From positions 1-6,938 of the forward strand of contig CANLAY010000050.1 in assembly GCA_947488635.1 (NCBI GenBank): a stretch of 6,938 nucleotides of DNA, in the 5' to 3' direction. The translations under genes and the position numbers were made by a program. The notes under the pieces were generated by a model that did not search any database, was not told the DNA's origin, and saw only the letters and a program-made list of their open reading frames with translations. Positions 1-4,874 of the stretch are shown in pieces. How positions within the stretch are numbered: position 1 is the first letter of the stretch; each line of letters begins with the position of its first letter. The stretch is from Candidatus Nanopelagicaceae bacterium. Its GTDB lineage: Bacteria; Actinomycetota; Actinomycetes; Nanopelagicales; Nanopelagicaceae.

Positions 1-417
1 CGAGATGAAGTTGAAAAATGGATCAAGATCAGCAGCGTAGTAAAATTCAGCGAAGACGATATTGCTGCGCTGTATCCAAATGAAGATCCCATTGGAATTG
101 CCAAAATCTGCATTGGAAAAGGTGTGCAGTTAGTTGTAATAACACGAGGAGCAAACGGCTTAGTTGGCGTCACTGCCGATGGCGTAGTTGAAGTTCCAGG
201 CATAAAAATTGCAGTTGTAGATACAGTTGGTGCTGGCGACACAGTGGGTGCGATAATTGTTGAAGCTGTAACCCAGATTGGTATCTTGAACTTAACTGGT
301 TCGAAATTACGTGAAGTTTTACATCGTGCTGCAGTTGCAGCCGCGATTACCTGTTCTCGTGCCGGAGCTCAACCGCCTCGCGCATTTGAACTAACCGAAG
401 CACTCGAGCGGAACTAA
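1..417 (+). CDS. PfkB-family carbohydrate kinase, 5'-truncated by window edge
   Basis: C-terminal 138 residues of a ribokinase/PfkB-type sugar kinase, which phosphorylates a sugar or nucleoside hydroxyl with ATP in the cytoplasm. The frame is open from base 1, so the GTG at 124 is internal and not the start. Visible landmarks are VKFSEDDIAALYP (residues 14-26 of the fragment), typical of the region before the nucleotide site in fructokinase-like members; VITRGANG (47-54), the usual TxGxxG strand and turn; and the PfkB signature 2, DTVGAGDT (74-81), whose last Asp (Asp80, codon 238-240) is the expected catalytic base. One base separates its TAA from the ATG of the epimerase-like gene, so the two are co-transcribed and probably translationally coupled. 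The substrate cannot be told from this half; fructokinase-like is the best guess. Family assignment is firm. Confidence 0.9.
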   Translation, partial: RDEVEKWIKISSVVKFSEDDIAALYPNEDPIGIAKICIGKGVQLVVITRGANGLVGVTADGVVEVPGIKIAVVDTVGAGDTVGAIIVEAVTQIGILNLTGSKLREVLHRAAVAAAITCSRAGAQPPRAFELTEALERN

Positions 418-418
418 G

Positions 419-1183
419 ATGCAATTTATTGATGATGCTGAATTTCAAATAAATATTGATTTAGATCAAGGCGCACGTATTGCTTCGCTGATTTGGCGAG
501 ATATGCAGTTCACGCTGCCTTTTCGTGGCACACCCGTAAATTACGGTTGGTATGGCATGGGGCCATGGGCTGGGCGCGTGCGCGATGGCTTAATTACTGG
601 CGCCAATGGTCAAGAGCACCAATTGCCACAAATCTTTGACCCACCGAATGCGCTGCATGGTTATGGCTTTACTTCATCTTGGCAAGAAATCGGGCCAGGA
701 CGTTCGTTATTGCATTTACCCGCACCTTATGGCGGCGCGACTTTAGAACAAACAATTGAAGTATTAGATGATGCAATTCGCTGGTCACTTGAATACGAAC
801 CAGGTGAATGTGATTTGCCGGCTTGGTTAGGTTTACATCCTTGGTTTGCTCGCGACTTAGATCGTGGCGGTAGTGCAGTAATTGATTTTGCCGCAAATAA
901 AATGTTGCAACGTGGTTCAGATGGCCTACCAAGTGGCGATTTAGTTAAACCGTCACCAGAACCTTGGGACGATGCTTTCACTGGAATTATTGGAACTCCA
1001 GCAATCATTTGGGAAGATGTAGCGCGTATAGATATTGAGTGCGATGCACCTTGGTGGGTTGTTTACAGCGAAGATGCTGAAGGAGTTTGTATCGAACCAC
1101 AAACTGCGCCACCTGATGCGGTGAATTTAGGAATTACCGGCGAGCACTACATTGAAGCGTTATTTGTTTTTACTGAAGAATAA
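419..1183 (+). CDS. Aldose 1-epimerase (galactose mutarotase-like) family protein
   Basis: 254-residue cytoplasmic protein of the galactose mutarotase fold, which interconverts alpha and beta anomers of a sugar or acts on a related hexose derivative. The mutarotase landmarks occur in order: GPWAGRVRDG (48-57, counterpart of the NRIA-type motif), NALHGYGF (77-84, with His80), LGLHPWF (137-143, with the catalytic-type His140), WDDAF (183-187, the sugar-binding Asp region), and CIEPQTAPPDAVNLG (224-238, with Glu226 as the likely catalytic base). All acid/base residues are kept, so it is probably active. It is somewhat shorter than typical GalM (about 300-350 residues). It lies between the sugar kinase and the aminotransferase in one operon, so its substrate is likely shared with the kinase. 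The exact sugar is unknown. The ATG at 419 is favoured by its tight coupling to the kinase stop. Confidence 0.88.
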   Translation: MQFIDDAEFQINIDLDQGARIASLIWRDMQFTLPFRGTPVNYGWYGMGPWAGRVRDGLITGANGQEHQLPQIFDPPNALHGYGFTSSWQEIGPGRSLLHLPAPYGGATLEQTIEVLDDAIRWSLEYEPGECDLPAWLGLHPWFARDLDRGGSAVIDFAANKMLQRGSDGLPSGDLVKPSPEPWDDAFTGIIGTPAIIWEDVARIDIECDAPWWVVYSEDAEGVCIEPQTAPPDAVNLGITGEHYIEALFVFTEE

Positions 1184-1193
1184 AAAAAGGAAT

Positions 1194-1207
1194 AGGAAGA
1201 TAACTTG
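1194..1207 (+). promoter_or_regulatory. Ribosome binding site supporting a TTG start
   Basis: AGGAAGA at 1194-1200 lies about five bases before TTG at 1205-1207. No in-frame ATG occurs until codon 36 (in SMPGGV), which would remove conserved N-terminal sequence (HPKSGELFEKAKQSMPGG), so TTG is the supported start of the aminotransferase. Confidence 0.6.
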
Positions 1208-2557
1208 ATCAACCGTAACCATTTGGCCAAATTAATAGCCCACGAAGAAGAACGCTTTCTAAAGTTGCATCCAAAAAGTGGTGAGCTTTTTGAAAAAGCA
1301 AAGCAATCAATGCCGGGCGGAGTTCCGATGTCCTGGATGGCTAAATGGCCTGGCGCCTACCCAGTCTTTATTGATCAAGCAAAAGGTGCACGCTTTACTG
1401 ATGTCGATGGCAATTCATATATTGATTTTTGTTTAGGCGATACCGGCTCAATGACTGGCCATTCTCCAGATGCCACAGTTGCAGCGATTCGCGAACAAGC
1501 CGGCAAAGGAATTACCGCGATGCTGCCAACAGCTGATGCTGCAATTGTTTCAGCTGAGTTAGCCAACCGCTTTGGCTTGCCGCTTTGGCAATTTACCGTC
1601 TCAGCCACAGACGCTAATCGCCATGTAATCCGCTATTCCCGCCTACTTACTGGCCGCTCAAAGATCGTGGTTATTGATCGCTGTTATCACGGTTCTGTCG
1701 ATGAAACTTTTGCCACATTAGATACGGCTGGAAATACCGTAGCGCGCGAAGGAAATATTGGTGCACCTGTGGCACTTGATCACACAACTCGCGTTGTTGA
1801 ATTCAACGATATTACTGGCATGGAAAAAGCATTGGCATACGGTGATGTTGCCGCGATCTTGATGGAACCTGCGATGACAAATGTTGGAATTGTTCTACCC
1901 CAAGTTGGATACCTAGAAGCAGTGCAAGAACTCGCAAAGAAGTACGGCACTATTTTAATTATTGACGAAACTCACACAATCTCAGTTGGTCCGGGCGGAA
2001 TGACTGCCGATCGTGGATTAAAGCCAGACTTTCTAACCATTGGTAAAGCAATTGGTGGTGGAATCCCGACTGGCACTTTTGGAATGACTCAAGTGATTGC
2101 GGATTCAATCAAAAAGATGGTTGAGCTAGAAATTATTGATACTGGTGGCATCGGAGGTACGTTGGCTGGAAATGCTCTTTCACTCGCTGCGATGCGCGCA
2201 ACAATGACTCATGTTCTAACGCAAGAAAATTTTGATCGCATGATTGATCTGGGCACTCGTTGGTCTGATGGCGTAGATGCTGCGATTAATGAATTTGATT
2301 TACCATGGAGCTGTAACCGATTAGGTGCACGTGGTGAATACATATTTGGCAAAGTTGCACCAATAACTGGTGCCGATGCAAACAACTCAGGGGACTTTGA
2401 ATTAGAGCAGTATCTACATTTACGGATGTTAAATGATGGCTTTTTGATCACGCCATTTCATAATATGGCTTTGATGTGTCCTGATACTACGAGCGCCGAT
2501 GTTGATGCCCACACAGCAGCATTTCGAAAAATGTGCGCTGAGCTAGTTGAAGCCTAA
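1205..2557 (+). CDS. Class III PLP-dependent aminotransferase, HemL-like subfamily of unknown substrate
   Basis: 450-residue fold-type I PLP enzyme of the glutamate-1-semialdehyde aminomutase / omega-aminotransferase group (COG0001-like). It begins with a TTG start. Visible landmarks: DVDGNSYIDF (67-76); SATDANR (133-139), where the canonical motif is SGTEA; CYHG (160-163); LMEPAMTNVG (219-228); IIDETHT (252-258) with Asp254, which pairs with the pyridine nitrogen; and TIGKAIGGG (278-286) with Lys281 as the Schiff-base lysine. The C-terminal LNDGFLITPFHNMAL is also conserved in relatives. The SATDAN and DETHT variants set it apart from true HemL. I recall a set of annotated 'aspartate aminotransferase family' proteins with the same variants and no assigned reaction. 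It follows the epimerase gene by 21 bp. Its 3' end overlaps the oppositely oriented mshD-like gene by 15 bp. Fold and cofactor are secure; substrate is not. Confidence 0.9.
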   Translation: MINRNHLAKLIAHEEERFLKLHPKSGELFEKAKQSMPGGVPMSWMAKWPGAYPVFIDQAKGARFTDVDGNSYIDFCLGDTGSMTGHSPDATVAAIREQAGKGITAMLPTADAAIVSAELANRFGLPLWQFTVSATDANRHVIRYSRLLTGRSKIVVIDRCYHGSVDETFATLDTAGNTVAREGNIGAPVALDHTTRVVEFNDITGMEKALAYGDVAAILMEPAMTNVGIVLPQVGYLEAVQELAKKYGTILIIDETHTISVGPGGMTADRGLKPDFLTIGKAIGGGIPTGTFGMTQVIADSIKKMVELEIIDTGGIGGTLAGNALSLAAMRATMTHVLTQENFDRMIDLGTRWSDGVDAAINEFDLPWSCNRLGARGEYIFGKVAPITGADANNSGDFELEQYLHLRMLNDGFLITPFHNMALMCPDTTSADVDAHTAAFRKMCAELVEA

Positions 2558-3013
2558 TTTCTTATAGAGAATTAGGGCGGCATGATTATCGGCATCAACG
2601 TAGAGCATTGATTCCTTAATTTCTTTACTTTGGAAATAGCGCAGAGCGGTAAGCGTTAGCGCTTTGCCCAGCCCAGAACTATGAGCGCTTGGGTCTACGC
2701 CAAGTACGTAAATCTCACCGATATCACCTTCATTTACCCGGTCTTGATGGATTTTCGTCCAACAAAATCCAACTATTTTGCTGTTCTCGCGGGCCAGAAA
2801 AAAGCCATCTGCATCAAACCAACTTTCTTTCATGCGATTAGTTAAATCCTGCATTACCCAATCGCCTTGATCTGGGTGGGCAACAAAGATTTTGTTATTC
2901 AGCGCTAACCATTCATCGGAATCAGCTGGTCTAAATGTAGATATTTCGGCAGAAGTAATTGGCTCTGGAAAGTCAGCAACAAGAGAGCGGTGCAATTTTA
3001 GAATCGTGCGCAC
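2543..3013 (-). CDS. mshD: Single-domain mycothiol synthase-like GNAT acetyltransferase (C-terminal MshD half)
   Basis: 156 residues matching the C-terminal, catalytic GNAT domain of mycothiol synthase, which transfers acetyl from acetyl-CoA to Cys-GlcN-inositol in the last step of mycothiol synthesis. Matches include LALNNKIFVAHPDQGDW (36-52), SWFDADGFFLA (64-74), FCWTKIH (83-89), GEIYVLGVDP (99-108, with the Glu100 counterpart of the mycobacterial catalytic Glu), the acetyl-CoA loop SSGLGKAL (112-119), LYVDADN (137-143) and LYKKLGF (149-155, with Tyr150). Full MshD is about 300 residues with two GNAT domains. Here the first domain is missing: a TGA lies five codons upstream in frame and GTG is the only usable start. 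The protein also stops one residue after LGF, where homologues continue through a last strand. It starts two bases after the glnR stop. It may be a reduced but working enzyme or a decaying one. Confidence 0.8.
   Translation of the reverse strand: MRTILKLHRSLVADFPEPITSAEISTFRPADSDEWLALNNKIFVAHPDQGDWVMQDLTNRMKESWFDADGFFLARENSKIVGFCWTKIHQDRVNEGDIGEIYVLGVDPSAHSSGLGKALTLTALRYFQSKEIKESMLYVDADNHAALILYKKLGFN
2553..2576. repeat. Perfect 7-bp inverted repeat at the convergent gene junction
   Basis: CCTAATT (2553-2559) and AATTAGG (2570-2576) are exact reverse complements separated by 10 bases; one further T-G wobble pair extends the stem. The left arm contains the aminotransferase TAA and the right arm lies within the mshD-like LYKKLG codons. 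There is no T-run on either strand, so it is not a standard intrinsic terminator, but it sits exactly where a bidirectional one would be expected. Confidence 0.5.
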
Positions 3014-3015
3014 AA

Positions 3016-3729
3016 CTAAATCCGTTCAGTGACTTGAGCATCTTTCATGGCACTAGTTACAGTAAAGCGATATCCCACATTTCGTACGGTGCCGATGATT
3101 GCTTCATGCTCTGGGCCAAGTTTTGAACGTAGGCGCCTGATATGCACATCAACTGTGCGAGTACCGCCGAAATAATCGTAACCCCAAATTTCCTGTAACA
3201 ACTGGGCTCTCGTAAATACGCGACCAGGATGCTGAGCTAAAAATTTCAAAAGCTCAAATTCTTTAAAAGTTAAATCTAGAGCACGACCTTTAATGCGCGC
3301 GGTATAACTATTTTCATCAATTGATACCTCACCAGTTCTAATTTCACCAGAACCTGGATCACTTTCGGCAAGTTGTGCTGCGTATTCACCAATTGCAATT
3401 CGAATACGCGCATCTACTTCGGCAGGTCCAGCGGTATCAAGAATTACATCGTCAATACCCCATTCGGCACTAAGAGCTGACAAGCCACCTTCAGTTGTTA
3501 TAACAACAACTGGTGCACCCGAACCTGTGGTATGAAGCAACTTCGCTAAATTTTTAGCAGCTGGAATATCGCGACGTGCATCTAGTAACAAAATATCTGC
3601 CTCGGGCACATCAATTAGAACACTTGCTTCAGCCGGAACAATTTTTACCAGATGTTGCAACAAAGCTAGAGATGGCAGAACTTCAGCGCTCGCGCCTAGA
3701 GTGTTTGTAAGTAACAAAACTCTTGCCAT
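3016..3729 (-). CDS. glnR: GlnR, orphan OmpR-type nitrogen response regulator
   Basis: 237-residue DNA-binding regulator orthologous to actinobacterial GlnR, which controls nitrogen assimilation genes. Residues 1 to about 115 form a receiver-like domain. Its first strand, VLLLTNTLG, lacks the acidic pair of phosphorylated receivers, while the aspartate at the usual acceptor position is kept (Asp50 in LLLDARRD). This is the known GlnR pattern, in which the Asp/Arg pair supports dimerisation rather than phosphotransfer. [24 protein letters not shown] (83-106) is GlnR-typical. Residues about 130-225 are a winged helix with [35 protein letters not shown] and [10 protein letters not shown]. The ATG at 3729 has a GGTGAG-like ribosome binding site about five bases upstream. 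It is divergent from the thioredoxin gene with only 38 bp between starts, and mshD follows two bases after its stop, as in mycobacteria (Rv0818-Rv0819). Confidence 0.95.
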   Translation of the reverse strand: MARVLLLTNTLGASAEVLPSLALLQHLVKIVPAEASVLIDVPEADILLLDARRDIPAAKNLAKLLHTTGSGAPVVVITTEGGLSALSAEWGIDDVILDTAGPAEVDARIRIAIGEYAAQLAESDPGSGEIRTGEVSIDENSYTARIKGRALDLTFKEFELLKFLAQHPGRVFTRAQLLQEIWGYDYFGGTRTVDVHIRRLRSKLGPEHEAIIGTVRNVGYRFTVTSAMKDAQVTERI

Positions 3730-3767
3730 TTGCGCTCACCCGCTTCCAGTTGCGTTCTAGGTGTTAA
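3730..3767. promoter_or_regulatory. 38-bp divergent gap between glnR and thioredoxin starts
   Basis: Only 38 bp separates the two oppositely oriented starts. It holds a GGTGAG-like site for glnR (minus strand, about 3734-3739) and AGGTG (3759-3763) for the thioredoxin GTG. There is no room for two full non-overlapping promoters, so at least one promoter must lie inside the opposite gene's coding sequence. I could not pick convincing -35/-10 pairs. Confidence 0.4.
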
Positions 3768-4196
3768 GTGGCACAGACTACTCTCGTGAAATCTTTCCTA
3801 CCAATTCTTATCGTGCTTGGGGCTGCTACTGCTTATGGCCTCTGGTATCAAAAGTCACGGGGCAAGATTCAAGCAAAAGCCATCTCTGGCAAGGCTTTAA
3901 CATCAGCAATAATCGGGGGCGAACTTGGCTCACGGGCTACCTTGGTGCAATTTTCTTCAGCCTTTTGTACACCTTGCCGGGCGACTCGCACGCTGCTTGA
4001 AAACGTTGTTACGGAACTAAACGATGTGCAACATGTCGAGATCGATGCTGAAACAAATTTAGAATTAGTGCGTAAGTTAGATATTCGCTCGACCCCAACC
4101 ACGCTAATTTTGAATAGTTTTGGCCTTGAAGTAGGGCGAGCCGTTGGCGCACCCAAGCGTGACCAAGTCCTGGCCGCACTCGCAGCCATTAAGTGA
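3768..4196 (+). CDS. thiX: Membrane-anchored thioredoxin-like protein (ThiX type)
   Basis: 142-residue thioredoxin-fold thiol-disulfide oxidoreductase. Residues about 9-26 (SFLPILIVLGAATAYGLW) form one membrane anchor followed by a basic stretch (YQKSRGK). The active site is FCTPCRATR with Cys67 and Cys70 in a CTPC arrangement, and RSTPTTLIL (107-115) supplies the cis-proline loop (Pro110). The fold is complete. The start is GTG 3768: an in-frame TAA lies immediately upstream (3765-3767), and AGGTG sits four bases before the start. An internal GTG at 3786 is a weaker alternative. Position matches mycobacterial thiX (Rv0816c), next to glnR, in a neighbourhood linked to sulfur and thiol metabolism. 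Its partner may be the DUF4395 protein downstream, which has its own CxxC, but 190 bp with separate signals intervene. Catalytic assignment is strong; topology and partner are inferred. Confidence 0.88.
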   Translation: MAQTTLVKSFLPILIVLGAATAYGLWYQKSRGKIQAKAISGKALTSAIIGGELGSRATLVQFSSAFCTPCRATRTLLENVVTELNDVQHVEIDAETNLELVRKLDIRSTPTTLILNSFGLEVGRAVGAPKRDQVLAALAAIK

Positions 4197-4199
4197 GAC

Positions 4200-4216
4200 T
4201 TGCAAGTAACTCGCAA
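4200..4216. promoter_or_regulatory. Candidate Nur box (nickel-responsive operator)
   Basis: TTGCAA-GTAAC-TCGCAA at 4200-4216 matches the Streptomyces Nur-box consensus as I recall it (tTGCaa-N5-ttGCAA), with one mismatch at a weakly conserved base. It begins four bases after the thioredoxin stop codon and ends 36 bp before the inferred transcription start at 4253, directly upstream of the -35 position. A Nur-like regulator is encoded 660 bp downstream. As RNA it could form only a 4-bp stem, so an operator is more likely than a terminator. TTGCAA occurs at several other places in the window, but none of those I inspected has a GCAA half-site at this spacing. Confidence 0.5.
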
Positions 4217-4240
4217 TTAGGCTTTTTTGCATAGCCTCTT

Positions 4241-4253
4241 TATTCTTATGACA
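4241..4253 (+). promoter_or_regulatory. -10 element of a probable leaderless promoter for the leader ORF
   Basis: TATTCT at 4241-4246 is followed by exactly six bases and then ATG at 4253, so transcription would begin on the A of the start codon. No Shine-Dalgarno sequence precedes this ATG. The -35 region is weak (TTAGGC at 4217-4222, spacer 18), which fits a promoter needing or allowing control by a factor at the adjacent inverted repeat. Confidence 0.45.
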
Positions 4254-4336
4254 TGTCTTTCGCCCTAGATAGCTTCTTCACCAAGCGTCGCATACTTGAT
4301 TACGGACGTTTAGCTGTCTCGTTGTGTAGTAACTAA
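4253..4336 (+). CDS. Putative 27-aa cysteine leader peptide upstream of DUF4395 gene
   Basis: A 27-codon ORF beginning MSFALDSFF and ending in the motif KRRILDYGRLAVSLC followed by Ser-Asn-stop. The pattern R-R-x-hydrophobic-D-x-x-R-x-A-x-x-L-C resembles the 'putative leader peptide' class (RRHVDLxRVASxLCR-like) that I recall being annotated upstream of actinobacterial sulfur and cysteine genes. In such cis-acting leaders, ribosome behaviour at the Cys codon near the end senses cysteine supply. Here Cys25 (TGT, 4325-4327) is third from the end. The ORF appears leaderless, with a -10 at the right distance and no ribosome binding site. It ends 50 bp before the DUF4395 start, in a different frame, and its last codons lie in a hairpin. 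It is unlikely to have a function in trans. The ORF is certain; the leader role is inferred from motif, position and hairpin. Confidence 0.62.
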   Translation: MSFALDSFFTKRRILDYGRLAVSLCSN

Positions 4337-4368
4337 AACTTAAATACCCAGTTTTGGTAACCCACAAC
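4321..4368 (+). promoter_or_regulatory. Imperfect hairpin enclosing leader Cys and stop codons
   Basis: GTTGTG (4321-4326) can pair with CACAAC (4363-4368). Inside this, ACTAAAACT (4332-4340) pairs with AGTTTTGGT (4350-4358) with one T-G wobble, closing a 9-base loop; the two stems are separated by an internal bulge (4327-4331 / 4359-4362). The outer 5' arm contains the leader Leu codon and most of its Cys codon, and the inner 5' arm contains the stop codon. The structure ends seven bases before the DUF4395 ribosome binding site. No T-run follows, so it is not a classic terminator; a ribosome paused on the Cys codon would disrupt it. Confidence 0.45.
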
Positions 4369-4374
4369 AAAGAA

Positions 4375-4389
4375 AAGTAGGAACAAATG
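4375..4389 (+). promoter_or_regulatory. Ribosome binding site of the DUF4395 gene
   Basis: AGTAGGA at 4376-4382 sits four bases before ATG 4387. Its presence means DUF4395 is translated from a leadered mRNA, consistent with transcription starting upstream at the leader ORF rather than at the ATG. Confidence 0.55.
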
Positions 4390-4824
4390 ACAACTTTAGA
4401 GAAAAAAGATATCTCAGCAGTAATTGATGCACGTGGTCCACGTTTTTCAGCAGCGATTACAGTTTTGGTTTTAGCCACTGCGCTAGCAACCCAATCACTA
4501 CCTCTAATTGCTTTTCAATTAGCAGTATTTCTAATTGGTGCGACTAAAGGCCCACAATTCACGCCTTATGCATTTCTCTTCAAAAATTTGATAAAGCCAC
4601 GTTTAAAGGGCGAGTTTGTACCTGAAGATGTGCGACCACCACAATTCGCCCAAGCTGTTGGGTTCATTTTTACCGTCATTGCTGTTGCTGGGCTGATATC
4701 TGGCTCAACAATCGTTTTCACCATTGCAACCGGCTTTGCACTCGCTGCAGCTTTCTTAAATGCAGCCTTTAATTACTGCTTAGGCTGCGAATTTTACTTA
4801 ATTCTTCTGCGTGCTCGCCGCTAA
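4387..4824 (+). CDS. DUF4395 family integral membrane protein
   Basis: 145-residue membrane protein matching DUF4395. Family landmarks are DARGPRFSAAIT (14-25), GPQFTPYAFLFKNLIKPRL (55-73), PPQFAQAVG (84-92) and ATGFALAAAFLNAAFNYCLGCEFYL (114-138). Hydrophobic segments at about 20-36, 38-52, 89-104 and 107-127 suggest three or four membrane passes. The conserved CLGC pair (Cys131, Cys134) near the end of the last segment could be redox-active or bind a metal; such membrane CxxC sites suggest a thiol relay partner for a membrane thioredoxin such as the upstream ThiX, but that is inference. In other actinobacteria this gene usually sits between a thioredoxin and a rhodanese-type sulfurtransferase; here no sulfurtransferase follows. 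The biochemical role of DUF4395 is not known to me. Upstream lie a leader ORF, a hairpin and a possible Nur box. Confidence 0.88.
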   Translation: MTTLEKKDISAVIDARGPRFSAAITVLVLATALATQSLPLIAFQLAVFLIGATKGPQFTPYAFLFKNLIKPRLKGEFVPEDVRPPQFAQAVGFIFTVIAVAGLISGSTIVFTIATGFALAAAFLNAAFNYCLGCEFYLILLRARR

Positions 4825-4853
4825 TCGGCTACCCAGATAACTCTTTTTGTGAA

Positions 4854-4868
4854 AATCTAAGTAAGATT
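4854..4868. promoter_or_regulatory. Inverted repeat overlapping the -10 of the nur-like gene
   Basis: AATCT (4854-4858), five-base spacer AAGTA, AGATT (4864-4868): a perfect inverted repeat with the same N5 spacing as Nur boxes but different half-sites. It overlaps the inferred -10, a placement suited to autorepression. The arms are short and AT-rich, so chance is a real alternative. Confidence 0.3.
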
Positions 4869-4874
4869 AACTCA
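4862..4874 (+). promoter_or_regulatory. -10 element of a probable leaderless promoter for the Fur-family gene
   Basis: TAAGAT at 4862-4867 precedes ATG 4874 by exactly six bases, the same geometry as at the leader ORF (4241-4253). There is no Shine-Dalgarno sequence before this ATG. No convincing -35 is visible. Confidence 0.45.

Noticed and set aside
669..1008. Long ORFs on the minus strand inside the epimerase gene
   Set aside because: They are antisense to a well-supported gene with intact motifs and have no recognisable domains.
2500..2545. Frameshift explanation for the missing MshD tail
   Set aside because: I read the other two minus-strand frames after LGF. Neither gives the expected D-x-x-Y-type final strand, so the tail appears absent rather than shifted.
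1205..2557. Calling the aminotransferase hemL
   Set aside because: Active-site segments differ (SATDAN, DETHT), and the neighbours are sugar genes rather than heme biosynthesis genes.
3761..4000. 79-codon ORF in another frame across the thioredoxin gene
   Set aside because: It overlaps the CTPC-containing frame and has no family features.
4248..4268. Six-codon ORF (MTCLSP) overlapping the leader ORF and also containing Cys
   Set aside because: The 27-codon frame carries the recognisable leader motif and the ideal leaderless start distance; this one does not.
4296..4350. Separate sigma-70 promoter just before DUF4395 (TTGATT or TTGTGT as -35)
   Set aside because: No acceptable -10 lies at 16-18 bases from either hexamer.
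4260..4382. Sequestration of the DUF4395 ribosome binding site by upstream pairing
   Set aside because: Only a 4-bp match (CCTA with TAGG) could be found, too weak to propose.
4817..4829. GCCG-CTAAT-CGGC hairpin at the end of DUF4395 as terminator
   Set aside because: The stem is only 4 bp and the nearest T-run begins about 14 bases later, too far for an intrinsic terminator.
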